NCBI RefSeq assembly: GCF_001511835.1
Contig: NZ_LN997848.1
Coordinates: forward strand, 1,984,001 to 2,048,000
Reading direction: 5' to 3'
Origin: Magnetospirillum sp. XM-1
GTDB lineage: Bacteria; Pseudomonadota; Alphaproteobacteria; Rhodospirillales; Magnetospirillaceae
Length of the DNA stretch: 64,000 nt
The notes beneath the pieces were generated by a model. It ran no database searches, was not told the DNA's origin, and worked only from the letters and a program-made list of their open reading frames with translations. This document shows positions 7,727-16,500 of this stretch, in pieces. Each line of letters starts with the position of its first letter. The stretch's first letter is position 1. The position numbers were made by a program, and so were the translations under genes.

Positions 7727-8334
7727 GTTTTTCCCGGTTTTGGCGAGGTTTCGGCGCGGGCGGCGATGACCAGAACCTCGTCGATGGGGAGGGTATACCA
7801 AGTCACGGCATAACATTCACCCCCTACATGCATTTGAACGGGCCGCCAGGGAGGAGGGGCGGGTAAGTCGTCCAGGTGTTCCAGTCCCGGTTCGGCCATG
7901 CCATGGACGATGCCGGTACCGCTTGCCTTCAGCACCGCCTCCTTGGCGGTCCACAGCCGGGCGAAGGCCAGGGGGCGGTCGGGCGGATTCAAGGCGGCGA
8001 GCAGCGCCTGCTCGGCGGGGGCGAAGGTGCGGGACGCGTCCTCCCATACCGGGATGCAGCGCTGGACGGTCTCGATGTCGGCGCCCACCGGCCCGGTGCG
8101 CGAGGAGGCGATCAGCAGCAATCCATCCACGGACGAGCAGTTGAACCAGTATTCCAGGCCGGGATCGGCCAGATACGGCTTGCCCATTGGGTCGCGTAGG
8201 ATGGCGATGTCCGCCTCGGGCCGTCCCAGTTCGGCCGCCAGATGGCCGAGCAGGGCGCGCCGCCGGGCTTCGGGGGCGGCGGCGATACCGGCATAAAGCC
8301 GGGTTTGGCCATCTAATCGCATCGACTCCGACAT
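7723..8334 (-). CDS. 4'-phosphopantetheinyl transferase (Sfp type)
   Basis: 203 residues from the ATG at 8334 (an alternative ATG lies four codons in). The Sfp signatures are present: GADIE (about 84-88) for metal binding and WTAKEAVLK (about 128-136), plus GKPYL near 51-55. It transfers phosphopantetheine from CoA to a carrier-protein serine. It is the first gene of the leftward operon and its TGA overlaps the GTG of the NRPS, so its natural substrate is very likely that enzyme's LGGHS carrier site. Confidence 0.92.
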   Translation of the reverse strand: MSESMRLDGQTRLYAGIAAAPEARRRALLGHLAAELGRPEADIAILRDPMGKPYLADPGLEYWFNCSSVDGLLLIASSRTGPVGADIETVQRCIPVWEDASRTFAPAEQALLAALNPPDRPLAFARLWTAKEAVLKASGTGIVHGMAEPGLEHLDDLPAPPPWRPVQMHVGGECYAVTWYTLPIDEVLVIAARAETSPKPGKT

Positions 8335-8373
8335 TTGCTTACGGCATGCTAGTGGACTATTCACTCGGGATGG

Positions 8374-9561
8374 ATGGCCAGAATGGCGCGCGAACCTGAG
8401 ATCGTCACCCGTTATCGCCGTCTGGCGCTGGAGAATGATCCGGTCGCCCAGTTCAAGCTCGGCGATCTTTACCGCCTGGGCTATCAGGTCAAGCGCGATC
8501 TGGACGAGGCGGTGGTTTGGCTGGTCCGCTCGGCGCGCCAGGGCAACGCCGAGGCCATGGCCCTCTTGAAGAAGATGGCCGCCGAAGGGGTGGACGTACG
8601 CCGCCGGGTCGACGACCTGCCGGGCAAGGCGCCGCATGCGGAGCGCCCCGATTACGGAACGCCCCCGGCCGAGGCCGCGCCTCCGCCTCCACCTCCGCCG
8701 GAACCCGTTTCCGCGCCCCCTCCTACCCCCGTCCAGGCCGGTCCCAAGGTCATTGCCCTGCCCGAGATCGAGGTGGAGACCGACCCGCTGCATATCGGCG
8801 AGTTCATCGCCGACCCGGCCCGTCTGCGCGCCGCCGTCGACAAGGGCGATACGGCGGCCATGGTGGCGCTGGGCAACGCCTACCGCGAGGGCAAGGGCGT
8901 GGCCCCCGATCTGGCCGAGGCGGTGCGCCTTTACACCCTGGCGGCCAAGGCGGGCGACGCACGCGGCCAGTTCTCGCTGGGCGTGATGTACGACCAGGGC
9001 CTGGGAGTGGCGCAAAGCAACGCCCACGCCCTGAAATGGTTCCGCGAGGCGGCCAAGCAGGGCGACGCCCAGGCCCAGTTCAACCTGGGCAACATGATCC
9101 AGCAGGGGCGCGGCGTCGAATCCAGCGCCGAGGTGGCGGTCAAGTGGTTCCGGCAGGCGGCCGAACAGGGCGACGCCGGCGCCATCTTCGCGTTGGGCGC
9201 CCTTTACGAATCCGGCAAGGGGGTGGAGCAGGACGAGACCCAGGCGGTCGAGCTTTACCGCCAGGCCGCCGACCAGGGCCTGGCCAGCGCGCTGCACAAC
9301 CTCGCCAACATGCTGCGCCAGGGACGCGGCACCGACGCCGACCCCACCGAGGCGGCCATGATGTGCCGCCGCGCCGCCGAGCAGGGCTTGCCCGAGGCCC
9401 AGTACAATTACGCGGTGATGCTGGCGCTGGGCCTGGGCGTGGACAAGGACGACGACGCGGCCATCCGCTGGTTCCGCCGCGCCGCCCAGTCGGGTGATCC
9501 GCGCGGCGAGGTGCAGGCGGCGGCGCTGGAAAGGCGCCGCACCGCGGAGGCCTCGTCATGA
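8374..9561 (+). CDS. Sel1-like tetratricopeptide repeat protein
   Basis: 395 residues with one Sel1 unit at 25-65, a proline-rich linker (about 95-125) and five or six Sel1 repeats from about 150 to 390 (repeating A-x-x-x-LG-x-x-Y-x-x-G-x-G-V / A-x-x-WFRxAA pattern). No signal peptide is seen. Sel1 repeats form alpha-solenoids for protein-protein contacts. The start could be 8374 or the ATG at 8383. The stop overlaps the next gene by 4 bp (ATGA), so the two proteins are probably made together. It is divergent from the PPTase with a gap of about 40 bp. Confidence 0.85.
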   Translation: MARMAREPEIVTRYRRLALENDPVAQFKLGDLYRLGYQVKRDLDEAVVWLVRSARQGNAEAMALLKKMAAEGVDVRRRVDDLPGKAPHAERPDYGTPPAEAAPPPPPPPEPVSAPPPTPVQAGPKVIALPEIEVETDPLHIGEFIADPARLRAAVDKGDTAAMVALGNAYREGKGVAPDLAEAVRLYTLAAKAGDARGQFSLGVMYDQGLGVAQSNAHALKWFREAAKQGDAQAQFNLGNMIQQGRGVESSAEVAVKWFRQAAEQGDAGAIFALGALYESGKGVEQDETQAVELYRQAADQGLASALHNLANMLRQGRGTDADPTEAAMMCRRAAEQGLPEAQYNYAVMLALGLGVDKDDDAAIRWFRRAAQSGDPRGEVQAAALERRRTAEASS

Positions 9562-11240
9562 GCGGCCCGAAGATCTCGTACGAGGTCCAGGTCCTGGCCG
9601 ACAAGAACTGGGTGATCGCCGAAATGGCGCCCGACGAGGCCAAGGCCAAGGCTTTCGCCGAGAACCTGCTGCAATCGGGCAACCATGCCGCCGTGCGGGT
9701 GGTCAAGGATCACGAACGCATCGACGGCAGCCATTCCGAAACCGTCCTGATGGAGAAGAAGGCGACCGAAAAGGCCGCCGGCGATCCCACCCTGGCCACC
9801 ATCACCGAGGCTCCGCTTTGCGCCAGCCTCGAGGATTTCTACGGCCAGCCGGCGCGCACCACCATGGGCAAGCTGCTGCGCAAGTATCTGGACGAGGCGC
9901 TGGTGACGCCCTTCGAGCTGCTGCACGACGCCAAGGAGATGAAGCGCTTCGCCGACAAGGGCAACCTGCTGTTTTCGGCCATCGACCGGGTCTCCTCGCT
10001 GCAGGCCAAGGCGTCGGGCGAAGACTCCAAGGCGCGCAAGGACGTCCTCGACAAGACCTGGGAGGAGATGGGCAAGCGGGCGCGCGACTTCGCCGCCAAG
10101 AAGCCCAAGCCGCCCGCCACCTTCGCCGAGGCCCTGGCTTCGGCCAAGGGCGATTCCTTCACCTTGCGCTCGTACATGACCGTGGCCCTGCTGGAAAAGC
10201 GGTCGTGGTTCGGCAAGCTGGATCTGCTGATCACCTGGGCGGCCGAGCCCGAGGCCAAGGGCAACATGGTGGAGATCGACGCGGTGATCGCCGACCTCAC
10301 CGTGCCGGCCCAGGTCATCCAGGACCTGCTGGGCTTCCAGTCCAACCTGTCGGCGGCGCTGTGCACCATCGTCAGCCTGACCGAGGGGGCGGGCGAGGCC
10401 GCCAAGTTCGCCCCCCAGACCTTCACCGAGCTGAACAAGCTGTTCGCCGAAGGGGCGCTGCCGCAAAGCCGCGACGTGCTGATGGGCCGCGTGGTGCGCG
10501 AGGCGGGGGGAACCAATCCCCTGTCGCGCAACGATTCCTCGCAGGAATACGAGATGTTCCACAAGCTGCTGACCCGGCTGGTGGACAAGGACCGGGTGGT
10601 GGGCGGCGCGCCCATGGCCGAGGCGCTCTTGCAGCGCGGCGCCCGGGTGCTCAATTCCGGGGGCGCCAGCGTTTCCGCGCCCCAGGCGCTGCAATTGCTG
10701 CTGGGCGCTTTGCCCGACGGCTGCGTGCGGCTGCAGTTCCTGCTGACGCTCGCCGGCTCCAACCTGGGGCGCAGCATGGGCGAGATTCTGACCGAGATGC
10801 TCGACGCCCATGTGCGGCGCTCCAACCACATCGACGCCTGGGTGCCGGTGCGCCTGGCGCCGCCGGCCCGCATGGCGGCGCTCAACAACGCCAACAAGCT
10901 GCTGCGCACCTGCCCCAATCTGGTGGACGAATTCAGGAAGGAACTGGCCGACCGCATCGACGACGTGATGGTCCGCTACCTCACCGCCGAGGAGATCATC
11001 GAGAAGGTGGACAAGCCCGACGATCCGCTGGCCATGCGGGCCATCCGTCTGGTCAAGTTCTGCGGTTCGGGCGTGCTGATCGAGGGCAAGTCGCTCAACA
11101 TGGCCAAGGCCCGCGTGGTCGAGCATCTGCGCCAGAAGCAGTTCGAGGAGAAGTTCGTCGCCTCCATGCCCGATCCCAGCCAGGGCGAGAAGCACCTGCG
11201 CGACTTCCACCGCCTGCTGGTGGAGTGCGGATTCGGGTGA
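9558..11240 (+). CDS. Conserved-looking protein of unknown function
   Basis: 560 residues, ATG overlapping the Sel1 gene stop. No family is recognised. It looks soluble and mostly helical, has no signal peptide or membrane segment, is rich in Lys, Glu and Leu, and has only a few cysteines. An N-terminal segment (about 1-60: strand-rich YEVQVLADKNWVIAEM, then helix) could be a small separate domain. A short region (about 65-90) then leads into a long helical part. Coupling to a Sel1 scaffold suggests a shared complex, which is inference only. Confidence 0.75.
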   Translation: MSGPKISYEVQVLADKNWVIAEMAPDEAKAKAFAENLLQSGNHAAVRVVKDHERIDGSHSETVLMEKKATEKAAGDPTLATITEAPLCASLEDFYGQPARTTMGKLLRKYLDEALVTPFELLHDAKEMKRFADKGNLLFSAIDRVSSLQAKASGEDSKARKDVLDKTWEEMGKRARDFAAKKPKPPATFAEALASAKGDSFTLRSYMTVALLEKRSWFGKLDLLITWAAEPEAKGNMVEIDAVIADLTVPAQVIQDLLGFQSNLSAALCTIVSLTEGAGEAAKFAPQTFTELNKLFAEGALPQSRDVLMGRVVREAGGTNPLSRNDSSQEYEMFHKLLTRLVDKDRVVGGAPMAEALLQRGARVLNSGGASVSAPQALQLLLGALPDGCVRLQFLLTLAGSNLGRSMGEILTEMLDAHVRRSNHIDAWVPVRLAPPARMAALNNANKLLRTCPNLVDEFRKELADRIDDVMVRYLTAEEIIEKVDKPDDPLAMRAIRLVKFCGSGVLIEGKSLNMAKARVVEHLRQKQFEEKFVASMPDPSQGEKHLRDFHRLLVECGFG

Positions 11241-11259
11241 GGCTCGGATCCGTTCTTTT

Positions 11260-11373
11260 CACGGTCATCACCGGGCTTGTCCCGGTGATCCACGCCCATC
11301 CGTCCGGTACATTGTGTCATGGGGTTTTCAGGCGGAGACGCGTGGATGGCCGGGTCGAGCCCGGCCATGACGA
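11260..11373. repeat. REP-like double palindrome
   Basis: Two palindromes face each other: a CACCGGG/CCCGGTG hairpin around CTTGT near 11268-11290 and a GGCCGGG/CCCGGCC hairpin around TCGAG near 11348-11367, both followed by CATGACG-type tails. It fills most of the gap between the unknown protein and hpnA and is of the same family as the copies at 27661, 28423 and 35368. Confidence 0.7.
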
Positions 11374-11503
11374 AAGAACGCGGGAACGCAGTTCCTCGTG
11401 ATCGCAATATCCCCAAAGAATCACTGGCGGTGCGCCGCACAATCGTTGTAACTACCGGCTATCGGCCGTGCGATCCCGCCCGGCCGCGATGAGGCGTGGG
11501 GAA

Positions 11504-12496
11504 ATGCCTGGACCTGTTCTCGTCACCGGAGCGACCGGATTCGTCGGCGCCGCCATCGTTCGCGCCCTGCTGGCCCGCGGCGAGGCCGTGCGCGTGCTGG
11601 CGCGCCCCACCTCGGACCGGCGCAACGTCGCCAACCTGCATGTGGAGGTGGTCGAGGGCCGGCTGGAAGACGCCGCCTCGCTCCGCAAGGCCATGGAAGG
11701 CTGCCGGGTGCTGATCCACACCGCCGCCGATTACCGCATCTGGGTGCCCGATCCGGCCGCCATGATGCAGGCCAACGTGGAAGGCACCCGCGCCCTGATG
11801 ACCGCCGCCCTGGCCGAGAAGGTGGAGCGCGTGGTCTACACCTCGTCGGTGGCGACCTTGGGCCATATCGATGGCGGCGTGGCCGACGAGGACACGCCCA
11901 GCGACATCTCCGACAAGGTCGGCCCCTACAAGCAGTCCAAGTTCCTGGCCGAGGAGGTGGTGCGCCGCATGGTGGCCGAACAGGGTCTGCCGGCGGTGAT
12001 CTGCAACCCGTCCACCCCCGTCGGCCCCGGCGACGTCAAGCCGACGCCCACGGGCCGCATGATCGTCGAGGCGGCCTCGGGCCGCATGCCGGCCTACGTG
12101 GATACCGGGCTGAACATCGTCCATGTGGACGACGTGGCCGAGGGCCATCTGCTGGCGCTGGACAAGGGCCGCATCGGCGAGCGCTACATCCTGGGCGGCG
12201 ACAACCTGACCCTGGCCGACATCCTGAAGAAGATCGCCGACATCACCGGCGGGCGTCCGCCCGTCATGAAGCTGCCGCGCTGGCCGCTCTATCCGCTGGC
12301 GCTGGGCGCAGAGACCTGGGCCCGCTTCTTCGGCGGCGAGCCCTTCGTCACCATCGACGGGCTGAAAATGTCCAGGTGGCATATGTTCTTCTCCTCGGCC
12401 AAGGCCGAGCGGGAACTGGGGTACCGTCACCGTCCCGCCGACGAGGCGCTGGACGCGGCGGTGGAGTGGTTCAAGAGCATCGGGGAGGTCTCATGA
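11504..12496 (+). CDS. hpnA: Hopanoid-associated sugar epimerase HpnA
   Basis: 330 residues; the ATG at 11504 begins MPGPVLVTGATGFVG, so the longer frame from 11468 is unlikely. It is an extended short-chain dehydrogenase/NAD-dependent epimerase: a GATGFVGAAIV dinucleotide-binding loop at about 7-18, the VVYTSSVATLG strand, and a YKQSK catalytic Tyr-Lys pair. First gene of the hopanoid operon hpnA-hpnB-hpnD-shc-hpnG. HpnA acts on hopanoid head-group precursors, though its precise reaction is not settled. The stop overlaps hpnB by 4 bp. Confidence 0.93.
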   Translation: MPGPVLVTGATGFVGAAIVRALLARGEAVRVLARPTSDRRNVANLHVEVVEGRLEDAASLRKAMEGCRVLIHTAADYRIWVPDPAAMMQANVEGTRALMTAALAEKVERVVYTSSVATLGHIDGGVADEDTPSDISDKVGPYKQSKFLAEEVVRRMVAEQGLPAVICNPSTPVGPGDVKPTPTGRMIVEAASGRMPAYVDTGLNIVHVDDVAEGHLLALDKGRIGERYILGGDNLTLADILKKIADITGGRPPVMKLPRWPLYPLALGAETWARFFGGEPFVTIDGLKMSRWHMFFSSAKAERELGYRHRPADEALDAAVEWFKSIGEVS

Positions 12497-13656
12497 GTCT
12501 GGCATCACTTGCCGGCGTGGTCGGGGCGGGAGCCTGGGCCTGGCTGCTGACCATGCGCGGGTCGTTCTGGCGGATCGAGGATGCGCCCCAGGCCGTGGTG
12601 CCGGAAGTCTGGCCCCAGGTGGTGGCGGTGATTCCCGCCCGCGACGAGGCCGACGTCATCGGCGCCACCATCGAATCGCTTCTGTCCCAGAACTATCCCG
12701 GCGAATTCTCGGTGGTGCTGGTGGACGACCATTCCTCGGACGGCACGGCCGAAGCGGCGCGCAAGGCCGCCGAGGAGATGGGCCTGTCGGCCCGCGTGAT
12801 GGTGGTCGAGGCCCCCGAGCTGCCCCGGGGCTGGACCGGCAAGATGTGGGCCCAGAACCACGGCGTGGCCGTGGCGCGGGCCAAATTCCCCGAGTCCGAC
12901 CTGCTGCTGCTGTCGGACGCCGACATCCGCCACGGGGCGGGCGAGCTGCGCCGCACGGTGTCGCGCATGCTGGCCGAGGGCCTGGACATGGCCTCGCTGA
13001 TGGTGCGGCTTTCCACCGAAAGCGTCTGGGAAAAGGCCATCGTTCCCGCCTTCGTGTTCTTCTTCCGCATGCTCTATCCCTTCGCCTGGGTGAAGGATTC
13101 GCGCTCGACCACGGCCGCCGCGGCCGGCGGCTACGTGCTGATCCGCCCGGCCATGCTGGAAAAGATCGGCGGCATCAAGGCCATCAAGGATGCGCTGATC
13201 GACGATTGCACCTTAGCCGCGGCGGTGAAGGCCCATCACGGGCGGCTGACCATCGATCTGGCCGAGGAGACCATCAGCACCCGGCGCTACGAGGGGCCGG
13301 AAGGACTGTGGCGGATGATTTCCCGCTCGGCCTATACCCAGCTGCGCCACTCGCCCGCCTTGCTGCTGGGCACCGTGGTCGCCATGCTGCTGGTCTTCGT
13401 CGCCCCTCCGCTGCTGGCCATGCGCAACGGCGGAGGCGCGTCCACCGGCGCGCTGGCCTGGGCGGCCATGACCATCGCCTATTATCCCATGGTGCGCTAT
13501 TACCGGCTGTTCCCGGCCTGGGCGCTGGCCCTGCCGCTGGTGTCGCTGTTCTACCTGGGCGCCACGTTGCATTCCGCCTGGATGTTCTGGCGGGGCCGGG
13601 GCGGCGAGTGGAAGGGAAGGGTGCAAGACACCCACGGCCAGGGAGCACGTCCTTGA
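12493..13656 (+). CDS. hpnB: Hopanoid biosynthesis glycosyltransferase HpnB
   Basis: 387 residues, ATG overlapping the hpnA stop. Family-2 glycosyltransferase: an N-terminal membrane helix (about 5-22), the GT-A core with VVLVDDHSSDGT and LLLLSDADI (the two acidic metal/nucleotide sites), then two or three C-terminal membrane helices (about 290-375). Its place between hpnA and hpnD matches hopanoid loci, where HpnB is linked to glycosylation of bacteriohopanetetrol-type side chains at the inner membrane. Confidence 0.92.
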   Translation: MSLASLAGVVGAGAWAWLLTMRGSFWRIEDAPQAVVPEVWPQVVAVIPARDEADVIGATIESLLSQNYPGEFSVVLVDDHSSDGTAEAARKAAEEMGLSARVMVVEAPELPRGWTGKMWAQNHGVAVARAKFPESDLLLLSDADIRHGAGELRRTVSRMLAEGLDMASLMVRLSTESVWEKAIVPAFVFFFRMLYPFAWVKDSRSTTAAAAGGYVLIRPAMLEKIGGIKAIKDALIDDCTLAAAVKAHHGRLTIDLAEETISTRRYEGPEGLWRMISRSAYTQLRHSPALLLGTVVAMLLVFVAPPLLAMRNGGGASTGALAWAAMTIAYYPMVRYYRLFPAWALALPLVSLFYLGATLHSAWMFWRGRGGEWKGRVQDTHGQGARP

Positions 13657-14522
13657 ACGCCATGAGCCCCGCCGCCTTCGCCATCGACCCCGCCCAGTAC
13701 GAGATGGTGGCGGAGATGGTGCGCGCCTCGGGGACGTCGTTCTATTGGGGCATGCGTCTTCTGGACCGCCCCCGGCGCTACGCCATGTACGCCATCTACG
13801 CCTTCTGCCGCGAGGTGGACGACATCGCCGACGAGCCGGGTGAGCCGGACGTCAAGCGCGCCCGGCTGGCCGAGTGGCGGGTGGAGCTGGACCGGCTGTA
13901 TGCCGGCGTTCCCACCCATGCCATCGCCAAGGCCCTGCATGGGCCGGTCCTCCAGTACAACCTGCCCAAGGAGGATTTCCTGGCGGTGATCGCCGGCTGC
14001 GAAAGCGATGCCCAGCCCGAGGTGACGGGCCTGTCCATGGCCGAGCTGGAGCTTTACTGCGACCGGGTGGCCTGCGCCGTCGGCCGTCTGTCGGTCCGGG
14101 TGTTCGGCCCCTTGCGGCCCAAATCCATCGAGACCGCCAACGCCACCGGCATGGCGCTGCAGCTGACCAACATCCTGCGCGACGTGGTGGTGGATTCCAA
14201 GATCGGCCGCCTGTACCTGCCCGACGAACTGCTGACCAAGCACGGCATCGCCAGCCGCGATCCGGCCGAAGTGGTGGCCCATCCCAATCTGGTGGCGGTA
14301 TGCCGCGAACTGGGCGAGACGGCGCGGGGCTATTTCGCCGCCTCCGATTCCGCCCAGGCCGAGTGCTCCCGTTCCGACATGCGCCCGGCCACCCTGATGA
14401 AGGAGATGTACCGCGAGATTTTCAAGCGGGTCGAGGCCGAGGGCTTCGTGCCGCGCGACCCGCCCGTCAAAGTCTCGAAAGCCTTCAAGCTGTGGTGTAT
14501 TCTCCGCCACGGTTTGCTCTGA
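13653..14522 (+). CDS. hpnD: Presqualene diphosphate synthase HpnD
   Basis: 289 residues from a TTG at 13653 that overlaps the hpnB stop and has GGGAG seven bases upstream. An in-frame ATG at 13662 is the alternative but is 16 bases from that site. Trans-isoprenyl diphosphate synthase of the squalene/phytoene synthase family: GTSFYWGMRLL, the first aspartate-rich motif CREVDDIADE and the second, NILRDVVVDSKIGRLYLP. It condenses two farnesyl diphosphates to presqualene diphosphate. hpnC and hpnE, the usual partners for finishing squalene, are absent from this operon. Confidence 0.93.
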   Translation: MNAMSPAAFAIDPAQYEMVAEMVRASGTSFYWGMRLLDRPRRYAMYAIYAFCREVDDIADEPGEPDVKRARLAEWRVELDRLYAGVPTHAIAKALHGPVLQYNLPKEDFLAVIAGCESDAQPEVTGLSMAELELYCDRVACAVGRLSVRVFGPLRPKSIETANATGMALQLTNILRDVVVDSKIGRLYLPDELLTKHGIASRDPAEVVAHPNLVAVCRELGETARGYFAASDSAQAECSRSDMRPATLMKEMYREIFKRVEAEGFVPRDPPVKVSKAFKLWCILRHGLL

Positions 14523-14544
14523 GCCATTTTCCCGAGGTCGAACA

Positions 14545-16500
14545 GTGTCTCCCAGCGAAATCAATCCCCGTGACTTCACCGCCGCCTCGTTCCGCGATCC
14601 CCTGGAGCGGGCGATCAACGAATCCGCCGAGGCCCTGCTGAAGCAGCAGCGCGAAGACGGCCACTGGGTGTTCAAGCTTGAAGCCGACGCCACCATCCCG
14701 GCCGAATACGTGCTGTACCTGCATTATCTGGACGAGCGCGACCCCGAACTGGAGAAGCGCATCGGCGTCTACCTGCGTGAAATCCAGGAAGACCACGGCG
14801 GCTGGCCGCTGTTCCATCGCGGTGATCTGAACATCAGCGCCTCGGTGAAGGCCTATTTCGCGCTCAAGGCCATCGGCGACGACATCGACGCGCCGCACAT
14901 GAAGAAAGCGAGGGAGGCCATCCTGGCCCATGGCGGCGCCGCCACCGCCAACGTCTTCACCCGCACCCTGCTGGCGCTGTTCGGGCAGATCCCCTGGAAG
15001 GGCGTGCCCATCATGCCCGTCGAGATCATGCTGCTGCCGCGCTGGTTCCCCTTCCACATGGACAAGGTCAGCTACTGGTCGCGCACGGTCATCGCGCCGC
15101 TCACCGTCCTGATGACCAAGCGGCCCCAGGCCCGCAATCCGCTGGGCATCCATATCCAGGAGCTGTTCGTCACACCGCCGGAGAAGGTCACCAACTGGTA
15201 TCTCGAGCCGGTGCGCTCCAACTGGGCCTATCTGTTCCGCGGCATCGACATGATCTTGCAGAAGGTCTACCGCTTCTTCCCCAAGTCGGTGCAGGACAAG
15301 GCCATCGAGAAGGCGGTGGCCTTCGTCGACGAGCGCCTGAACGGCGAGGATGGCTTGGGCGCCATCTTCCCGGCCATGGTCAACGCCGTGTGGATGTACG
15401 ACGTGCTGGGCGTGCCCAAAGACGATCCCCGCGTGGTGATCGCCAAGCAGTCCATCCGCAATCTGGTGGTCGAGGAAGGCGAGCGCGCCTGGGTGCAGCC
15501 CTGCCTGTCGCCCATCTGGGACACGGCGCTGGCCACCCACGCCATGCTGGAGGTGGGAACGCCCGAGGCCGACGCGGCGGTGCGCAAGGCCGCCGACTGG
15601 ATGGTGGCCCGCCAGATCACCGACGTGGTGGGCGACTGGGCGGTGCGCCGCCCGGGTCTCGCCCCCGGCGGCTGGGCCTTCCAGTACAACAACCCCCATT
15701 ACCCCGACGTGGACGACACCGCCGTGGTGATGGCGGCCTTGGACCGCATCGATCCGGTGAAGTACGCCGAGCCCATCGAGAAGGGCAAGGTGTGGATTCA
15801 GGGCATGCAGTCCGAGGGCGGCGGCTGGGGCGCGTTCGACGCCGAGAACACCAGCTACTACCTCAACCACATCCCCTTCGCCGACCACGGCGCGCTGCTC
15901 GACCCGCCCACCGCCGACGTGTCGGCCCGCTGCGTCTCGGTACTCTCGGTGCTGGGCGAGCGGGGCAAGGACAAGGTGGCGCACGAAGGCGTCGACTACC
16001 TGCTGCGCGAGCAGGAGGCCGACGGCTCGTGGTTCGGCCGCTGGGGCACCAATTACGTCTACGGCACGTGGTCGTCCTTGTGCGCGCTCAACGCCGCCGG
16101 CCTGCCCCACGACCATCCCGCCTTCCGCAAGGCGGTCAAGTGGCTGGAATCCAAGCAGCGCGAAGACGGCGGCTGGGGCGAATGCGGCCGGTCCTACTGG
16201 GACGACCAGCCCAGGGGCATGGGCGGCCCCTCGACGCCGTCCCAGACCGCCTGGGCGGTGCTGGGCCTGATGGCGGCGGGCGAGACCAACAGCCCGGCGG
16301 TGGCCAAGGGCATCGACTACCTGATCCGCACCAGGAACGAGGAAGGCCTGTGGGACGAGGAGCATTACACGGCGGTGGGCTTCCCCCGCGTGTTCTATCT
16401 GCGCTACCACGGCTATCGCCAGTTCTTCCCCGTCTGGGCCCTGGCCCGCTACCGCAACCTCACCACCGGCAATGCCGGTCCCGTGATGCATGCCCTCTGA
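14545..16500 (+). CDS. shc: Squalene-hopene cyclase
   Basis: 651 residues from a GTG at 14545 with GAGG seven bases upstream. It has the catalytic Asp-rich motif DVDD (388-391, within YPDVDDTAVVM) and several QW motifs (for example GGWPLF, GGGWGAFD, DGSWFGRWG, DGGWGE), with QTAWAVLGLMA near the end. Length is normal for the family. It cyclises squalene to hopene and diplopterol at the membrane surface. It lies 22 bp after hpnD and overlaps hpnG by 11 bp. Confidence 0.97.
   Translation: MSPSEINPRDFTAASFRDPLERAINESAEALLKQQREDGHWVFKLEADATIPAEYVLYLHYLDERDPELEKRIGVYLREIQEDHGGWPLFHRGDLNISASVKAYFALKAIGDDIDAPHMKKAREAILAHGGAATANVFTRTLLALFGQIPWKGVPIMPVEIMLLPRWFPFHMDKVSYWSRTVIAPLTVLMTKRPQARNPLGIHIQELFVTPPEKVTNWYLEPVRSNWAYLFRGIDMILQKVYRFFPKSVQDKAIEKAVAFVDERLNGEDGLGAIFPAMVNAVWMYDVLGVPKDDPRVVIAKQSIRNLVVEEGERAWVQPCLSPIWDTALATHAMLEVGTPEADAAVRKAADWMVARQITDVVGDWAVRRPGLAPGGWAFQYNNPHYPDVDDTAVVMAALDRIDPVKYAEPIEKGKVWIQGMQSEGGGWGAFDAENTSYYLNHIPFADHGALLDPPTADVSARCVSVLSVLGERGKDKVAHEGVDYLLREQEADGSWFGRWGTNYVYGTWSSLCALNAAGLPHDHPAFRKAVKWLESKQREDGGWGECGRSYWDDQPRGMGGPSTPSQTAWAVLGLMAAGETNSPAVAKGIDYLIRTRNEEGLWDEEHYTAVGFPRVFYLRYHGYRQFFPVWALARYRNLTTGNAGPVMHAL

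Noticed and set aside
11468..11503. Longer N-terminus for hpnA
   Set aside because: The Rossmann motif begins right after the ATG at 11504; upstream codons give an Arg-rich stretch untypical of the family.
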